From Tepidibacter mesophilus (GTDB lineage: Bacteria > Bacillota > Clostridia > Peptostreptococcales > Peptostreptococcaceae): a DNA stretch of 64,000 nucleotides. The stretch spans positions 21,328 to 85,327 of the forward strand of contig NZ_BDQY01000015.1 of the NCBI RefSeq assembly GCF_002724055.1, read 5' to 3'. The translations under genes were made by a program, and so were the position numbers. The notes under the pieces were generated by a model that was not told where the DNA came from, made no database searches, and saw only the letters and a program-made list of their open reading frames with translations. Each line of letters opens with the position of its first letter. Position 1 is the stretch's first letter. This document shows positions 1 through 8,835 of the stretch, piece after piece.

Positions 1-258
1 AATATAGATGTTAGAAACACTGGATTTAAACCTTATATTGCTCCAGCTTTATCATCAGGAGCCTTATCTCTTATAAATACCATGAAGGGCAATTGGAACT
101 ATAGCTCAACTTATATGGGTAGTATTTTTATGGGAGCAAAAAACAGATTGACAAAGTCCGGGGTAGAAATAGAAATGCTACATCTTCCAGAACAATTATT
201 AAGCAAAATAGAAAATACTTACAAAGATTTAAATGATATAGATTGCTTTAAATTCTAA
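1..258 (+). CDS. C-terminal part of an unidentified protein (5' end outside window)
   Basis: An open frame runs from the first base to a TAA at 256-258, giving 85 residues that end in DIDCFKF. No start is visible, so this is the tail of a gene beginning upstream. I do not recognise the family. The segment has an Ala/Gly/Ser-rich stretch (APALSSGALSLIN) and a charged C-terminal helix. Only 24 bases separate its stop from the next start, so it is probably cotranscribed with the iron-sulfur flavoprotein downstream and may be an oxidoreductase or partner enzyme. That last point is inference from position alone. Confidence 0.6.
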   Translation, partial: NIDVRNTGFKPYIAPALSSGALSLINTMKGNWNYSSTYMGSIFMGAKNRLTKSGVEIEMLHLPEQLLSKIENTYKDLNDIDCFKF

Positions 259-282
259 TATTTAATCGAGGGAAGTGTTATT

Positions 283-1329
283 ATGGATACTCTTTATATT
301 GTAATGCCAAGTGCATCAAAAGAGTTTAAGTCATTTATACATACTTTAACGAACGATTTGAATACGGTATTTATTGAAGAAGAATCAAACTTACCCGATC
401 TTAGAAATAAAAAAATATTATTTGCATTAGAGCTTGATGATTGTGGGTTTAACAATATTTTATTCGGTATAATATCTAAATTATATAAAAGAGGAAAACA
501 TTCTCTAAATAACTCAAGTGCTATACTTATAGTTCAAAGTCCTACTGAACTATATACAAAGAGTTCCTCACAAAATATAATATTTCTACTAAATCAAATA
601 GGATGTTCATTTATAGGACACCCTTTAGTTGAAGCTACTAAAGATTTAAATAATTTCATGACATGGAAGAAAAGATTAGACCTTGAACTTGATAATGTAT
701 ATTTCCATTTGTCTAAAAAATTAATTAAAAACTTTATGAAGAAGCACTACGAGCCGATAGAAACTCCTAATATACTAGCACTTCATGCAAGCTCTTATGA
801 TACATCTAATACATTGATGCTTTGGAATATGGTAAAAAAGCACTTAACCAACTGCACAATAAACGAATTTCATGTTGAAAATGGAACAATAACAGATTGC
901 AAGGGATGTTCTTATATAGCATGTAAGCACTACAGCGAAAATAATAGTTGTTTTTACGGAGGAACTATAACTAAAGAACTCTTACCTAGTATAAAAAAAG
1001 CTGATTGTATAGTATGGATATGCCCAAACTACAACGATGCTATATCAGCTAAACTTATGGCAGTTATTAATAGACTAACCGTGCTTTATAGAAAAATGAA
1101 ATTTTACGATAAAAGTATATTTTCTATAGTAGTTTCTGGCAACTCAGGTAGTGATTCAGTAGCAAAGCAACTGATAGGAGCTTTAAATATAAATAAAGGT
1201 TTTCATATGCCACCTAATTTTTCTTTAATGGCAACAGCTAATGATCCAAAGAGTATACTAAATGTAGATGATATAGATTCAAAAGCAAAAGAATTCGCAG
1301 ATCATATTATTGATAATATAAAAAAATAA
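283..1329 (+). CDS. Iron-sulfur flavoprotein / NADPH-dependent FMN reductase family oxidoreductase
   Basis: The 348-residue protein has a flavodoxin-like C-terminal half (about residues 160-345), where ALHASSYDTSNT takes the place of the usual GSPRKNGNT FMN loop. A cysteine cluster at C206, C209, C214 and C223 (C-x2-C-x4-C-x8-C) fits the compact 4Fe-4S motif of iron-sulfur flavoproteins. ICPNYNDAISAKLMAVINRL (about 247-266) matches the family's second flavin loop. The N-terminal 150 residues form an extra domain I do not recognise. The start ATG follows GAGGGAAG. It probably moves electrons between reduced cofactors in the cytoplasm; the substrate is unknown. A bidirectional hairpin terminator follows directly. 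Confidence 0.75.
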   Translation: MDTLYIVMPSASKEFKSFIHTLTNDLNTVFIEEESNLPDLRNKKILFALELDDCGFNNILFGIISKLYKRGKHSLNNSSAILIVQSPTELYTKSSSQNIIFLLNQIGCSFIGHPLVEATKDLNNFMTWKKRLDLELDNVYFHLSKKLIKNFMKKHYEPIETPNILALHASSYDTSNTLMLWNMVKKHLTNCTINEFHVENGTITDCKGCSYIACKHYSENNSCFYGGTITKELLPSIKKADCIVWICPNYNDAISAKLMAVINRLTVLYRKMKFYDKSIFSIVVSGNSGSDSVAKQLIGALNINKGFHMPPNFSLMATANDPKSILNVDDIDSKAKEFADHIIDNIKK

Positions 1330-1333
1330 TCAT

Positions 1334-1378
1334 AAAATAGCAATAAAGCTAATAACTTTATTGCTATTTTAGAAATTT
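1334..1378. terminator. Bidirectional intrinsic terminator
   Basis: Perfect 15-bp stem (1334-1348 with 1356-1370, 7-nt loop) flanked by A/T runs. It lies between convergent genes, and the TAG stop of the minus-strand acetyltransferase (1364-1366) is inside the right arm, so one structure serves both transcripts. Confidence 0.85.
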
Positions 1379-1846
1379 TTCTACTTCATAAACCATTTTT
1401 ATATCTACCTCTTCATAGTGACTATCGTCTAGAGCTACTTTTTTAAAACCCAGTTTCTCATATAGTCCAATTGCAGCTTTTAATTTGCTATTTGTATACA
1501 GAACTATATTCTTGTATCCTAATTCATAGGACTCTTTAATAGCCTTTTCCATTAGTTTGCTTCCAAGTCCCAATCCTTTAAAGTTTTTATCCACTGCCAA
1601 TTTTAAAATCTCAACAGTATCACTTGATGATGATTTTAGAGCAACTGTCCCTATTATTTTTTCATCTTTTTTTAATAAATAAACTTTTCCATTCTTATTC
1701 AAAATTTCTCTTTCAACATTTTGAATTATTATCTCATCCTTTTCTTCAAGTAAGCCATACTCCAATAACCATTTCATATTAAGATCGATGTATTCATCTT
1801 TATATTTTTTATCGTATTCAATAATTTCTATCGTATTATTCTTCAT
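1364..1846 (-). CDS. GNAT-family N-acetyltransferase
   Basis: 160 residues, the usual size of a single GNAT domain. The acetyl-CoA binding motif A is clear: LAVDKNFKGLGLGSKLMEKA, with the pyrophosphate-binding G-x-G-x-G loop. It is followed by ALGLYEKLGFKK-type motif B (here AAIGLYEKLGFKKVAL). It transfers acetyl from acetyl-CoA to an unknown amine. The ATG follows a good AGGAGG-type ribosome site (TAGGAGGATTTA). Monocistronic, converging on the flavoprotein gene. Confidence 0.85.
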   Translation of the reverse strand: MKNNTIEIIEYDKKYKDEYIDLNMKWLLEYGLLEEKDEIIIQNVEREILNKNGKVYLLKKDEKIIGTVALKSSSSDTVEILKLAVDKNFKGLGLGSKLMEKAIKESYELGYKNIVLYTNSKLKAAIGLYEKLGFKKVALDDSHYEEVDIKMVYEVEKFLK

Positions 1847-2007
1847 TAAATCCTCCTACTACCTATAAGTTTATATATTACATAATCCCTCTACTTATAT
1901 TTGCCCGATTTAACAATTTTCACTCTATTTCCACCCATTTAATTTTTCATAAATACATCAACTAAATACACAGTTATATCTGGACTAAAAAATAAAGCCC
2001 ATTAAAA

Positions 2008-2045
2008 TATTAGCTACTTTCTGGTAAAACCAGTAGCGTTATTTC
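2008..2045 (-). terminator. Weak hairpin terminator downstream of apbE
   Basis: A small stem-loop (GCTACT/AGTAGC with an inner GGT/ACC pairing) at 2013-2037 reads into a T-rich tail on the minus strand, about 40 bases past the apbE stop. The stem is short, so the call is tentative. Confidence 0.4.
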
Positions 2046-2080
2046 AATGAGTTTCATTTTTGGCTAAAGCACTAATATAT

Positions 2081-3115
2081 TTAGTTTTTATAAATAAACT
2101 CATCATTTGTAAGTTCAAAAATATTCTTAAGCCCAGACGTTGTATAAACTTTTTTATCCTTAGTTACAAATATAGCCTCCACACGATCTAAAGACTCTAT
2201 AAGTTTTCTACCTTCATCAAGTCCCATTAGGTAAACACTAGTTGATAGGGCATCTGCATCGATCCCACTTTCTGTTATTATACTTGTACCTATAAGTTCA
2301 TTATCTGCAGGATATCCAGTTTTAGCATCTAATATGTGATGATATCTTTTCCCATCTTTTTCAAAATACCTTTCATAGTTTCCAGATGTAACTATAGATT
2401 TATTCTCTACACTTACAACTCCAAGATATTCACCTCTAGTATCTAAAGGATTTTGTATTCCTATTCTCCATTTTGATCCATCTACTTTAGTCTCATAAGC
2501 CATTACATTTCCGCCCAAATTAACAAAAGCAGATTTTATATCATTTTCTATGAAAATTTTCTTTATTTCATCTCCAACATAACCTTTGGCTATAGCTCCA
2601 AGGTCTATTCCTTGATTTTCTCTTTTCAAGTATATAGTATTTTTAGCTTCATCAAATACAATATCATTATAGTCTATATTGCTTATAGCTTGATCTATCT
2701 CTCTTTGAGACGGAACTCTGGCATTTTCAGTTCCTATACCCCAAATACTGACTAAAGGATATACCGTAAGATTAAATCTCCCATTTGTAATATTACTATA
2801 TTCAAATGCTTTTTTAGCTACATACATAGTCTCATCACTTACTTTAACACTTTGTTTACCTGCATTTTTATTTACAATTACTATTTCACTATCCTCTATA
2901 TTTGTAGACATTTTTTGCTCTATATCCTTTATTCTTTGTATACATTTATCTATAACTTCATTTGACTTATCTTGATCTTTATCGTAGATTTTAAAATCTA
3001 TTATTGTTCCAAGCGCAAATGTCTCCCTTGATACAGGATCTATTTCTTTTTTAGAACAACCTGTAATTCCAAGTAGTAAGCTTATCGATAAAACAAATAA
3101 TATTATTTTTTTCAT
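2081..3115 (-). CDS. apbE: FAD:protein FMN transferase (ApbE), lipoprotein
   Basis: 344 residues with a lipoprotein signal (hydrophobic residues 5-15, lipobox LGITGC, lipidated C20), so it is tethered outside the membrane. The ApbE signatures are present: GIDLGAIAKGY (169-179), NLGGNVMAY (199-207), HHILDAKTGYPADN (259-272) and GIDADALSTSVYLMG (284-298). The family hydrolyses FAD and attaches FMN covalently to a Thr or Ser of target proteins such as Rnf/Nqr subunits. No target subunit is encoded nearby, so its substrate is elsewhere. The upstream neighbour is the queT transporter on the same strand with a strong terminator between, so apbE has its own promoter. Confidence 0.93.
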   Translation of the reverse strand: MKKIILFVLSISLLLGITGCSKKEIDPVSRETFALGTIIDFKIYDKDQDKSNEVIDKCIQRIKDIEQKMSTNIEDSEIVIVNKNAGKQSVKVSDETMYVAKKAFEYSNITNGRFNLTVYPLVSIWGIGTENARVPSQREIDQAISNIDYNDIVFDEAKNTIYLKRENQGIDLGAIAKGYVGDEIKKIFIENDIKSAFVNLGGNVMAYETKVDGSKWRIGIQNPLDTRGEYLGVVSVENKSIVTSGNYERYFEKDGKRYHHILDAKTGYPADNELIGTSIITESGIDADALSTSVYLMGLDEGRKLIESLDRVEAIFVTKDKKVYTTSGLKNIFELTNDEFIYKN

Positions 3116-3148
3116 ATGTCTAGTCCTTTCTTATTGTTTTTCATTCTA

Positions 3149-3190
3149 AAAAAGAAACAATTAGCTTGCTCTAATTGTTTCTTTTTATAT
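3149..3190 (-). terminator. Intrinsic terminator after queT
   Basis: Near-perfect 16-bp stem (3149-3164 with 3171-3186), 6-nt loop, ending in a T run on either strand. It lies just past the queT stop and separates queT from apbE. Confidence 0.85.
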
Positions 3191-3669
3191 TATTCTAGTT
3201 TAAGAGTTTTTAAAAAACTCTCTTTATTTAAAATAGTTTTAAATACTGGATATCCCAGTACTGTCACCACTGCAAATTCTCCAATTAATACATACGCTGC
3301 TGAACTTAAATACGGTAAATTAAACAAATAATGGAGCTCCGCTCCTATTATTAACCCATTTATTATACTAGGCCAAAGACTTGCTATTAATAAATTTTTA
3401 CTTTTACTTATTAAGTATACACTTATAAGTGTAGCTATACTTCCAACTACAACATCCACCATTCCAAGTGGACTAAATAGATTGGCTATGATACATCCTA
3501 AAACTAAACCTGGTATATAAATAGGATTTATAAATGCAAGTAAAGTTAAGATTTCTGATATTCTAAATTGAATTGCACCATAGCTTATAGGTGCTATAGC
3601 TATCGTAGCTACAGCATAAATAGCAGCAATTATACCTATAGTTGCTATTTTTTTAGAATCTAATTTCAT
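3190..3669 (-). CDS. queT: QueT-family queuosine precursor transporter (ECF S component)
   Basis: 159 residues with five or six hydrophobic segments. It opens with MKLDSKKIATIGIIAAIYAVATI and carries the QueT-type signature YGAIQFRISEILTLLAFINP near residues 29-48. QueT proteins are substrate-binding S components that take up preQ1 or a related queuine precursor with a shared ECF energising module, which is not encoded here. A preQ1-I-type riboswitch overlaps the ribosome binding site, which independently supports the substrate. Transcribed alone and ended by a strong hairpin. Confidence 0.9.
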   Translation of the reverse strand: MKLDSKKIATIGIIAAIYAVATIAIAPISYGAIQFRISEILTLLAFINPIYIPGLVLGCIIANLFSPLGMVDVVVGSIATLISVYLISKSKNLLIASLWPSIINGLIIGAELHYLFNLPYLSSAAYVLIGEFAVVTVLGYPVFKTILNKESFLKTLKLE

Positions 3670-3677
3670 ATTATTAT

Positions 3678-3723
3678 ACCTCCTTGTTTTCTTTTAGAAG
3701 TGGTTATGCAAGGTGAACACTTC
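3678..3723 (-). promoter_or_regulatory. preQ1-I-type riboswitch controlling queT translation
   Basis: On the minus strand a 6-bp stem (GAAGTG/CACTTC, 3718-3723 with 3697-3702) encloses a 15-nt loop containing CCTTG. An A-rich tail follows, then CAAGG, which can pair with the loop CCTTG to form the H-type pseudoknot typical of preQ1-I aptamers. The CAAGGAGG that closes the pseudoknot is itself the Shine-Dalgarno of queT, so ligand binding would hide it. Layout and neighbouring gene both fit the class; I assigned it by eye. Confidence 0.8.
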
Positions 3724-3824
3724 AGCAGCATTTCATTATATCATAAATTTCTCAATTCAATCAATCTCAAATATAGTGTATAATTATAATAATCGTAGTA
3801 ATAGTTTTAAAAGGAGAGATTTTT

Positions 3825-4415
3825 ATGAAGAAAGTTTTTATAGATACAGAAACAACAGGATTAAACCCAGGGCAAATATTACAACTTACATATTGCGTAT
3901 GTGATATTAATGATAAAGGTGAAGAAAAAGTTGCATATTCTAAGAACTTCTTTTTTGATGTTGAATATGTAGAACCATCAGCACAGCAAGTTCACGGATT
4001 CAGTGTAGATATATTGAAATCATTATCAAATGGTCAAAAGTTTAAAGATGTATATAAAGAAGTCGCAAATGATTTACAGGGAGGTATTTTTATAGCCCAC
4101 AATGTAAACTTTGATAAAAAATTCGTAGATGCAGAATTCAATCGACTTGGTGGTGTAGTGTGGTATCCCCATGATTTTTTCTGTACTATGGAATATTTCA
4201 AACCTATAATCAATCTTAAAAACAAAAGTGGAAGAATAAAAAAACCTAGGCTTGAAGAGTCTATGCAATTTCTTCAAATAAAACCTGATAAAGTTCTAGA
4301 TGGAGCTAAAAGACTTTTTAACTGTGATGATGTAAACTTCCACGATGCAAGGTATGATGTTGCAGCACTTGTATCTTGTTACTATAAAGCAAAAAAACTT
4401 GGTTATAATCTGTAA
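3825..4415 (+). CDS. DnaQ-like 3'-5' exonuclease (DEDDh family)
   Basis: 196 residues forming a single RNase T/DnaQ exonuclease domain. Motif I is FIDTETTGL (D7, E9). Motif II is AHNVNFDKKFVD with D97. Motif III is HDARYDVAAL with H173 and D178, which makes it a DEDDh-type two-metal exonuclease. It lacks polymerase or helicase fusions, so it may proofread, trim or repair DNA or RNA ends in the cytoplasm. The ATG follows AAAAGGAGAG. Monocistronic, with a terminator at 4484-4517. Confidence 0.85.
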   Translation: MKKVFIDTETTGLNPGQILQLTYCVCDINDKGEEKVAYSKNFFFDVEYVEPSAQQVHGFSVDILKSLSNGQKFKDVYKEVANDLQGGIFIAHNVNFDKKFVDAEFNRLGGVVWYPHDFFCTMEYFKPIINLKNKSGRIKKPRLEESMQFLQIKPDKVLDGAKRLFNCDDVNFHDARYDVAALVSCYYKAKKLGYNL

Positions 4416-4483
4416 TACACATTATACAAGTTGTTAACAATACTTTAAATAATTATCAAGAGTAGATATATTATAATTAATAT

Positions 4484-4517
4484 AAAAAATCAGGTGAGTT
4501 AGTCTACCTGATTTTTT
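4484..4517. terminator. Bidirectional terminator between exonuclease and DUF255 gene
   Basis: 12-bp stem (4484-4495 with 4506-4517) with A and T runs at its two ends, so it can act for both convergent genes. Confidence 0.85.
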
Positions 4518-4537
4518 ATACTTAACTGAAATTTATA

Positions 4538-6609
4538 TTATAGATAATTAGCATCGTTTAATAATTTTATAAAATGTTCTACATCTGAAGTAGGTTTGTT
4601 ACATGAAAAATCTTCACATACATAAGCTGTTGTTTTATCATCAATCATACCTTGATTCTTTATAAAAGGTACTTGATTATATAACTCTGGATTTTCATCA
4701 TTGAGGATAAAAGTTGTGAATGGTAAAAAACTATCATTGATATTCCTCAACATATTTTGTGTATCTTTATTCCCTCTATCTCCTGCTATAATAACTTCCT
4801 TTGTAGCTATGTTAGCAAATAGAAATGCGATGATGAAATAACTATATGAGCTTGGATTTTCCTGAACCTTTCCACTGAATACATTAAATTGTAGCATAGC
4901 TTTTTCCTCTAATTCTGCATTTCCTGTAAGTTTTGCTAATCTTAACATGTTCATAGTAGCTACAGAATTGCCTGAAGGAGTAGCTCCATCATAGATTTCT
5001 TTTGGCCTTATGACTAATTCTTCACTGTCTTTCCCAGTTATAAATAATCCACCTTCATTTTCATCCCAAAATAAAGTTATCATATCATTATTTAAGTCTA
5101 TAGCATTTTGAAGATATAATATATCAAAAGTTGTTTCATACAATTCTATTAATCCCCAAATCATAAATGCATAATCATCAATTGTCCCTATATGAGCTGC
5201 TTCACCATCTCTATATCTTGCTAATAATCTACCATCTTCTCTTTTTAAATTATTTAATACAAAGTCAGCTGCTTTTTTTGAGGCGTTAATATAATCTAAA
5301 TTATTTAGAACCCTTCCTCCATATGCCATGGCAGCAATCATTAACCCATTCCAAGAAGTTAATATTTTATCATCTTTATGAGGATGTATTCTATCTAGCC
5401 TATATCTAAATAATTTATCTATACATTTATCTAATTTCCCTTTCAACTCTATATTATTCTCAATTTTATCTAAAGAAGTATTTATTAAATTCGGTATACT
5501 CTTTCCTTCAAAATTCCCCTCCTCTGTTATATCATAATACTTACAGAATAATTCTTTATATTCTCGTCCCAAAACTAACTCTATTTCTTCTACGCTCCAT
5601 ACATAAAACTTGCCTTCTTCTCCCTCTGAATCTGCGTCTTCTGCAGAATAAAACCCACCTTCTCCCGAAGTCATATCTCTAATAACATAAGTAAATATTT
5701 TATCTACAATTTCTTTATATCTATTGTTTCGTGTCAGTTGATATGCTTCTAAATATGCAATAGCAATTAATGCATTGTCATACAACATTTTTTCAAAATG
5801 AGGTACTAACCATTTTTGATCTGTAGAGTACCTGGAAAAACCAAATCCTATATGATCGAAAATACCTCCTTTGTACATACTGTCTAATGTTTTTTCAACA
5901 ATTTCTAATGCTTCTTTTTTTCCTGTAGCTTTATAATACCTTAATAAAAATGAAAGATTATGAGTAGTTGGAAATTTTGGTGCATTCCCAAACCCTCCAT
6001 ATATATTATCAAACATATCCTTCATTTCACCAAATATATCATTTATAACATTCTTTGGCATCTCACTTTTTTCATTTGTAAATAATGATTCCGAAACTAC
6101 ACTATAAATATGTTGACTAGATTTTTCAACATCTTCTCTTTTTTCACTCCATATATTTAAAACTTCTTCCAATATATCTATTAGACCAGGTCTTCCATAT
6201 TTACTTTCTTTAGGAAAGTATGTTCCTGCATAAAAAGGTCTTTTTTGTGGTGTCATAATAATAGTAAGAGGCCATCCTCCCTGTCCTGTTAAGGTCTGAC
6301 AAAATGACATATATATAGAATCAATATCTGGCCTTTCTTCTCTATCTACCTTTATTGAAATAAAATATTTGTTAAGAATATCTGCAACGTCATTATCTTC
6401 GAAACTTTCTCTTTCCATAACATGACACCAATGACATGTAGATATTTGTAAGTCCTCAAGAGTACCCAATAGACAAGAATATTGGTTTATCCTCTTTTCT
6501 AGCCTTTTCAAAGGCTTCTTCACTCCAGCTATGCCAATCTACTGGATTATAAGCATGCTGTAAAAGATAAGGACTTTTTTCATTTATAAGTCTATTGGGC
6601 TTTCTGTTT
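4538..6609 (-). pseudogene. DUF255/YyaL-type thioredoxin-domain protein, 5' end displaced and frameshifted
   Basis: The long frame ending at 4538 encodes STCHWCHVMERESFED followed by the full-length DUF255/six-hairpin body (about 630 residues), as in YyaL/SSP411 proteins of roughly 680-690 residues. A proper start with a GGAGGTGAT site lies at 6609 and encodes [17 protein letters not shown] and PIFLSIGYS, but that frame meets a TGA at 6456-6458. A 19-base block (6440-6458) sits between GYS and TCHWC and shifts the frame. The block contains an arm also found at the far end of the inserted region, so it looks like an attachment-site half. The protein is probably no longer made whole. A slippage or internal start (GTG near 6523) could give a shortened product without the first strand of the thioredoxin fold. 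Confidence 0.8.
6421..6458. other. Putative left attachment junction (attL) of a 16-kb insertion
   Basis: At 6421-6440 the sequence still belongs to the DUF255 gene (TCHWCHV codons). At 6441-6453 it becomes GATATTTGTAAGT, whose reverse complement starts ACTTACAA. The same ACTTACAA block is at 22438-22445, immediately before the other half of the gene. The inverted arms at equal distance from the two gene halves resemble the half-sites of a recombinase attP. Confidence 0.55.
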
Positions 6610-6625
6610 GGATTCATAATATCAC
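6462..6625 (-). repeat. Direct repeat copy 1: DUF255 5' end (RBS plus first about 50 codons)
   Basis: This block aligns over about 150 bases with 8636-8793 (copy 2, decayed) and, more distantly, with 22453-22650 (copy 3). It encodes [16 protein letters not shown]; copy 2 has the related NRKPNRIINEKS, while copy 3 has [14 protein letters not shown]. Copies 1 and 2 are therefore closer to each other than to copy 3. Confidence 0.8.
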
Positions 6626-6761
6626 CTCCCTAAGATTATATTCATCCTTATAATACCCATAATTAAAAAACATATTATATTATATTTGTATATATTGTAA
6701 TCAAAAAAAATAGCAGGCTAATACCTGCTAAAGATAAATATTAATAATTTATAATGTCTAA

Positions 6762-7010
6762 ATAGATTTATTTCCATAATCTCTATCCTCACTATTGAAG
6801 TTATATTTTTTGAACTCTATTCCTATTCTTGCATCTAATACATCACAATCTTCTTCTGTATGCCACAATATATCGTTGATAATAAATTTTAACTTAAAAT
6901 TATTTTATTCTGTATTCAGAGTATCAAAATTTTCAATAGTATAATCCACCTCTTCTATCAGTTCACTACAATCAACTTTTTTTACACCTTCTATATCATC
7001 TTTTATGTTA
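6762..7010 (-). pseudogene. Decayed gene of unknown function
   Basis: A minus-strand frame encodes two acidic stretches, DIEGVKKVDCSELIEEVDY and DILWHTEEDCDVLDARIGIE, joined in the same frame but interrupted by a TAA near 6910. No start with a ribosome site is visible, and upstream frames are closed. The reading-frame bias suggests a real gene that has decayed, about 80-90 codons long. I do not recognise a family. Confidence 0.5.
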
Positions 7011-7256
7011 GATTCTTATAACTCTTAAATAAACATTTATAAATACAAAAAATACTTAGAACAAATGCCCCAATTTCTAAAAATATATAAATAATAATTT
7101 TTCTTTTTTTTGTCTTAACAGGCTACTTCAATACTTATAGAATTTCTTCATTAGATTATAATTGTTATAAGTTGGTAAATAAAAGTTAATAATAACTATA
7201 TATATAAATAGATATACAAACTATTATGATAATCTGGATAAGAGGGTGAAAGTTAC

Positions 7257-8552
7257 ATGGGTACATCAGTACAAAAGTTTATTCATTATATAAAGCTAGA
7301 GGAACCTGGAATATATATCTTCATTAATAGACATACCAAAAAGTTTTATGTTGGAATGTCATCTAACTGTATTTTTGATAGAATAAGGTCACATTTACGT
7401 GGAAGCCACAATAATCAGATAACAACATTAGCTAATGATATAGCTACAGGTCTATATATATTTACTATTGATGATATGAATTTTGATAATATTATAGATT
7501 TTGATAGCGAACTAAATTTTATTGAATATAGTTTTATTAGATATTTAACAGAAGAAGGATATGAGAGCATTAATAAATTAAGAGCTTTTTCACATAATAT
7601 TAGAAATAAGTATGAAGAATGTGGGCGATATTCTAATATAGATAACATAATTAGCTTTGATGTTAATTTATTCAAAGGTGGCTTTAGAGAACTTATTGTA
7701 GATAGAAGTTGTGTAAATAGCTTTAAAAGAAAAAATGACACATTACAATCTAGGCTTTATTGGCAGGTAGAGGAAAATAAAAAATTAAAAGAAAAAATTA
7801 TTTCTTTGAAAGACCAAAAAAACAAAGATAATTTTAACCAATATCTTAGTTTAACATCTAAAATTGAAAGTTTAGAAATTGAAAATAAACATTTACAAGA
7901 CAAAATTAAAAATTTAGAAATTGAAAATGAACATTTAAAATACAAACTAGATAATAGTAATAAATTAAATACCTCATTATATCAAAAAAACAATGAGAAG
8001 ATACAAGAAATAGAAGAAAAATACAACAAGGAAATGTATGAAAGTAATAAGCATATTGAAAAATTAAGATATAAACTTAATTTTAAAGAAAATACCCCAA
8101 CGCTAAACAAAGTAGTGAAAAATTCATTTTTAGATTCAATAAAGAGAATCCATAAAAGATTTAAAGAAGCAGAAATTTTTCTGAAAAAACCAACTCATTA
8201 TAAACATTATAATGATAAGAAAGTAAAAGAAGTCCATAATGAATATAGAAAAGAATTAAATCGAATTTCATTATCATTAGAAGATATTATTAAAGGAGAA
8301 AATATATATTTTAATTTATGTGAATATACAGAACAAAAACATATAGATAAAACTATAACATTTTGTATGCTAATGTTTAACCAAGCAGTACTATTAGAAG
8401 AACTTGTACAAACTTTTATAGAGCATAAAAACGATACTAATGGTAAGGAAATGATTATCATACAGCTTAAACCAATATATATTAGTAATTTAAATACATA
8501 TATACATGAATTTAATTCACTAATACATAATTGGCAAGACAATGTAATTTAA
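7257..8552 (+). CDS. GIY-YIG nuclease-domain protein with long coiled coil
   Basis: 431 residues. An N-terminal GIY-YIG domain is visible: PGIYIFI (17-23), FYVGMSS (30-36), the DRIRSHLRG helix with R44, and a candidate metal-binding E90 in NFIEYSFIRYL. Residues about 150-280 are a charged coiled coil (ESLEIENKHLQDKIKNLEIE repeats). The C-terminal 150 residues are helical and unrecognised. GIY-YIG domains cut DNA with one metal ion. The fusion to a coiled coil is seen in accessory, homing or anti-phage nucleases rather than UvrC. It stands alone inside the insertion, flanked by two direct repeats of the DUF255 5' end. A GAGGGTGAAAG site precedes the ATG. Confidence 0.75.
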   Translation: MGTSVQKFIHYIKLEEPGIYIFINRHTKKFYVGMSSNCIFDRIRSHLRGSHNNQITTLANDIATGLYIFTIDDMNFDNIIDFDSELNFIEYSFIRYLTEEGYESINKLRAFSHNIRNKYEECGRYSNIDNIISFDVNLFKGGFRELIVDRSCVNSFKRKNDTLQSRLYWQVEENKKLKEKIISLKDQKNKDNFNQYLSLTSKIESLEIENKHLQDKIKNLEIENEHLKYKLDNSNKLNTSLYQKNNEKIQEIEEKYNKEMYESNKHIEKLRYKLNFKENTPTLNKVVKNSFLDSIKRIHKRFKEAEIFLKKPTHYKHYNDKKVKEVHNEYRKELNRISLSLEDIIKGENIYFNLCEYTEQKHIDKTITFCMLMFNQAVLLEELVQTFIEHKNDTNGKEMIIIQLKPIYISNLNTYIHEFNSLIHNWQDNVI

Positions 8553-8835
8553 TAAATATCGTCACAAGTGGATGTAGCTAGTTAATATTAAACAGGATGA
8601 AGTTAAAAAGGTTACTACTTATCCTCCTAATGAACAAGAATATGGGTTTATACTCTTTTCTATCCATTTCGAAGGCTTCTTCACTCCAGCTATGCTAATG
8701 TAGTAAATTATACGCATACTGCAAAAGATAAGTACTTTTTTCATTTATAATTCTATTAGGCTTTCTGTTTTGATGTATAATATCACCTCCATAAATTCAA
8801 TTTTCAATAATATAATACAAAAAAATAAAGAGATA
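8553..8835 (-). repeat. Direct repeat copy 2: decayed DUF255 5' end
   Basis: The minus strand at 8636-8793 encodes NRKPNRIINEKSTYLLQ and HSWSEEAFE in one frame, but the start codon has changed to ATA, a TAG replaces the PVDW region, and the block breaks down after PIFLFI. The ribosome site (GGAGGTGATATT) survives. It lies between the GIY-YIG gene and the serine recombinase stop, so it may mark the end of an earlier integration. The remaining bases to either side show no gene. Confidence 0.75.

Noticed and set aside
3116..3331. 71-codon plus-strand frame between apbE and queT
   Set aside because: It crosses the queT terminator and the queT 3' end antisense and has no ribosome site.
6440..6523. 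Start of the DUF255 protein at GTG near 6523
   Set aside because: The first 24 residues of that frame are out of frame with the conserved NEKSPYLLQ start and have no ribosome site; they are a by-product of the 19-base block.
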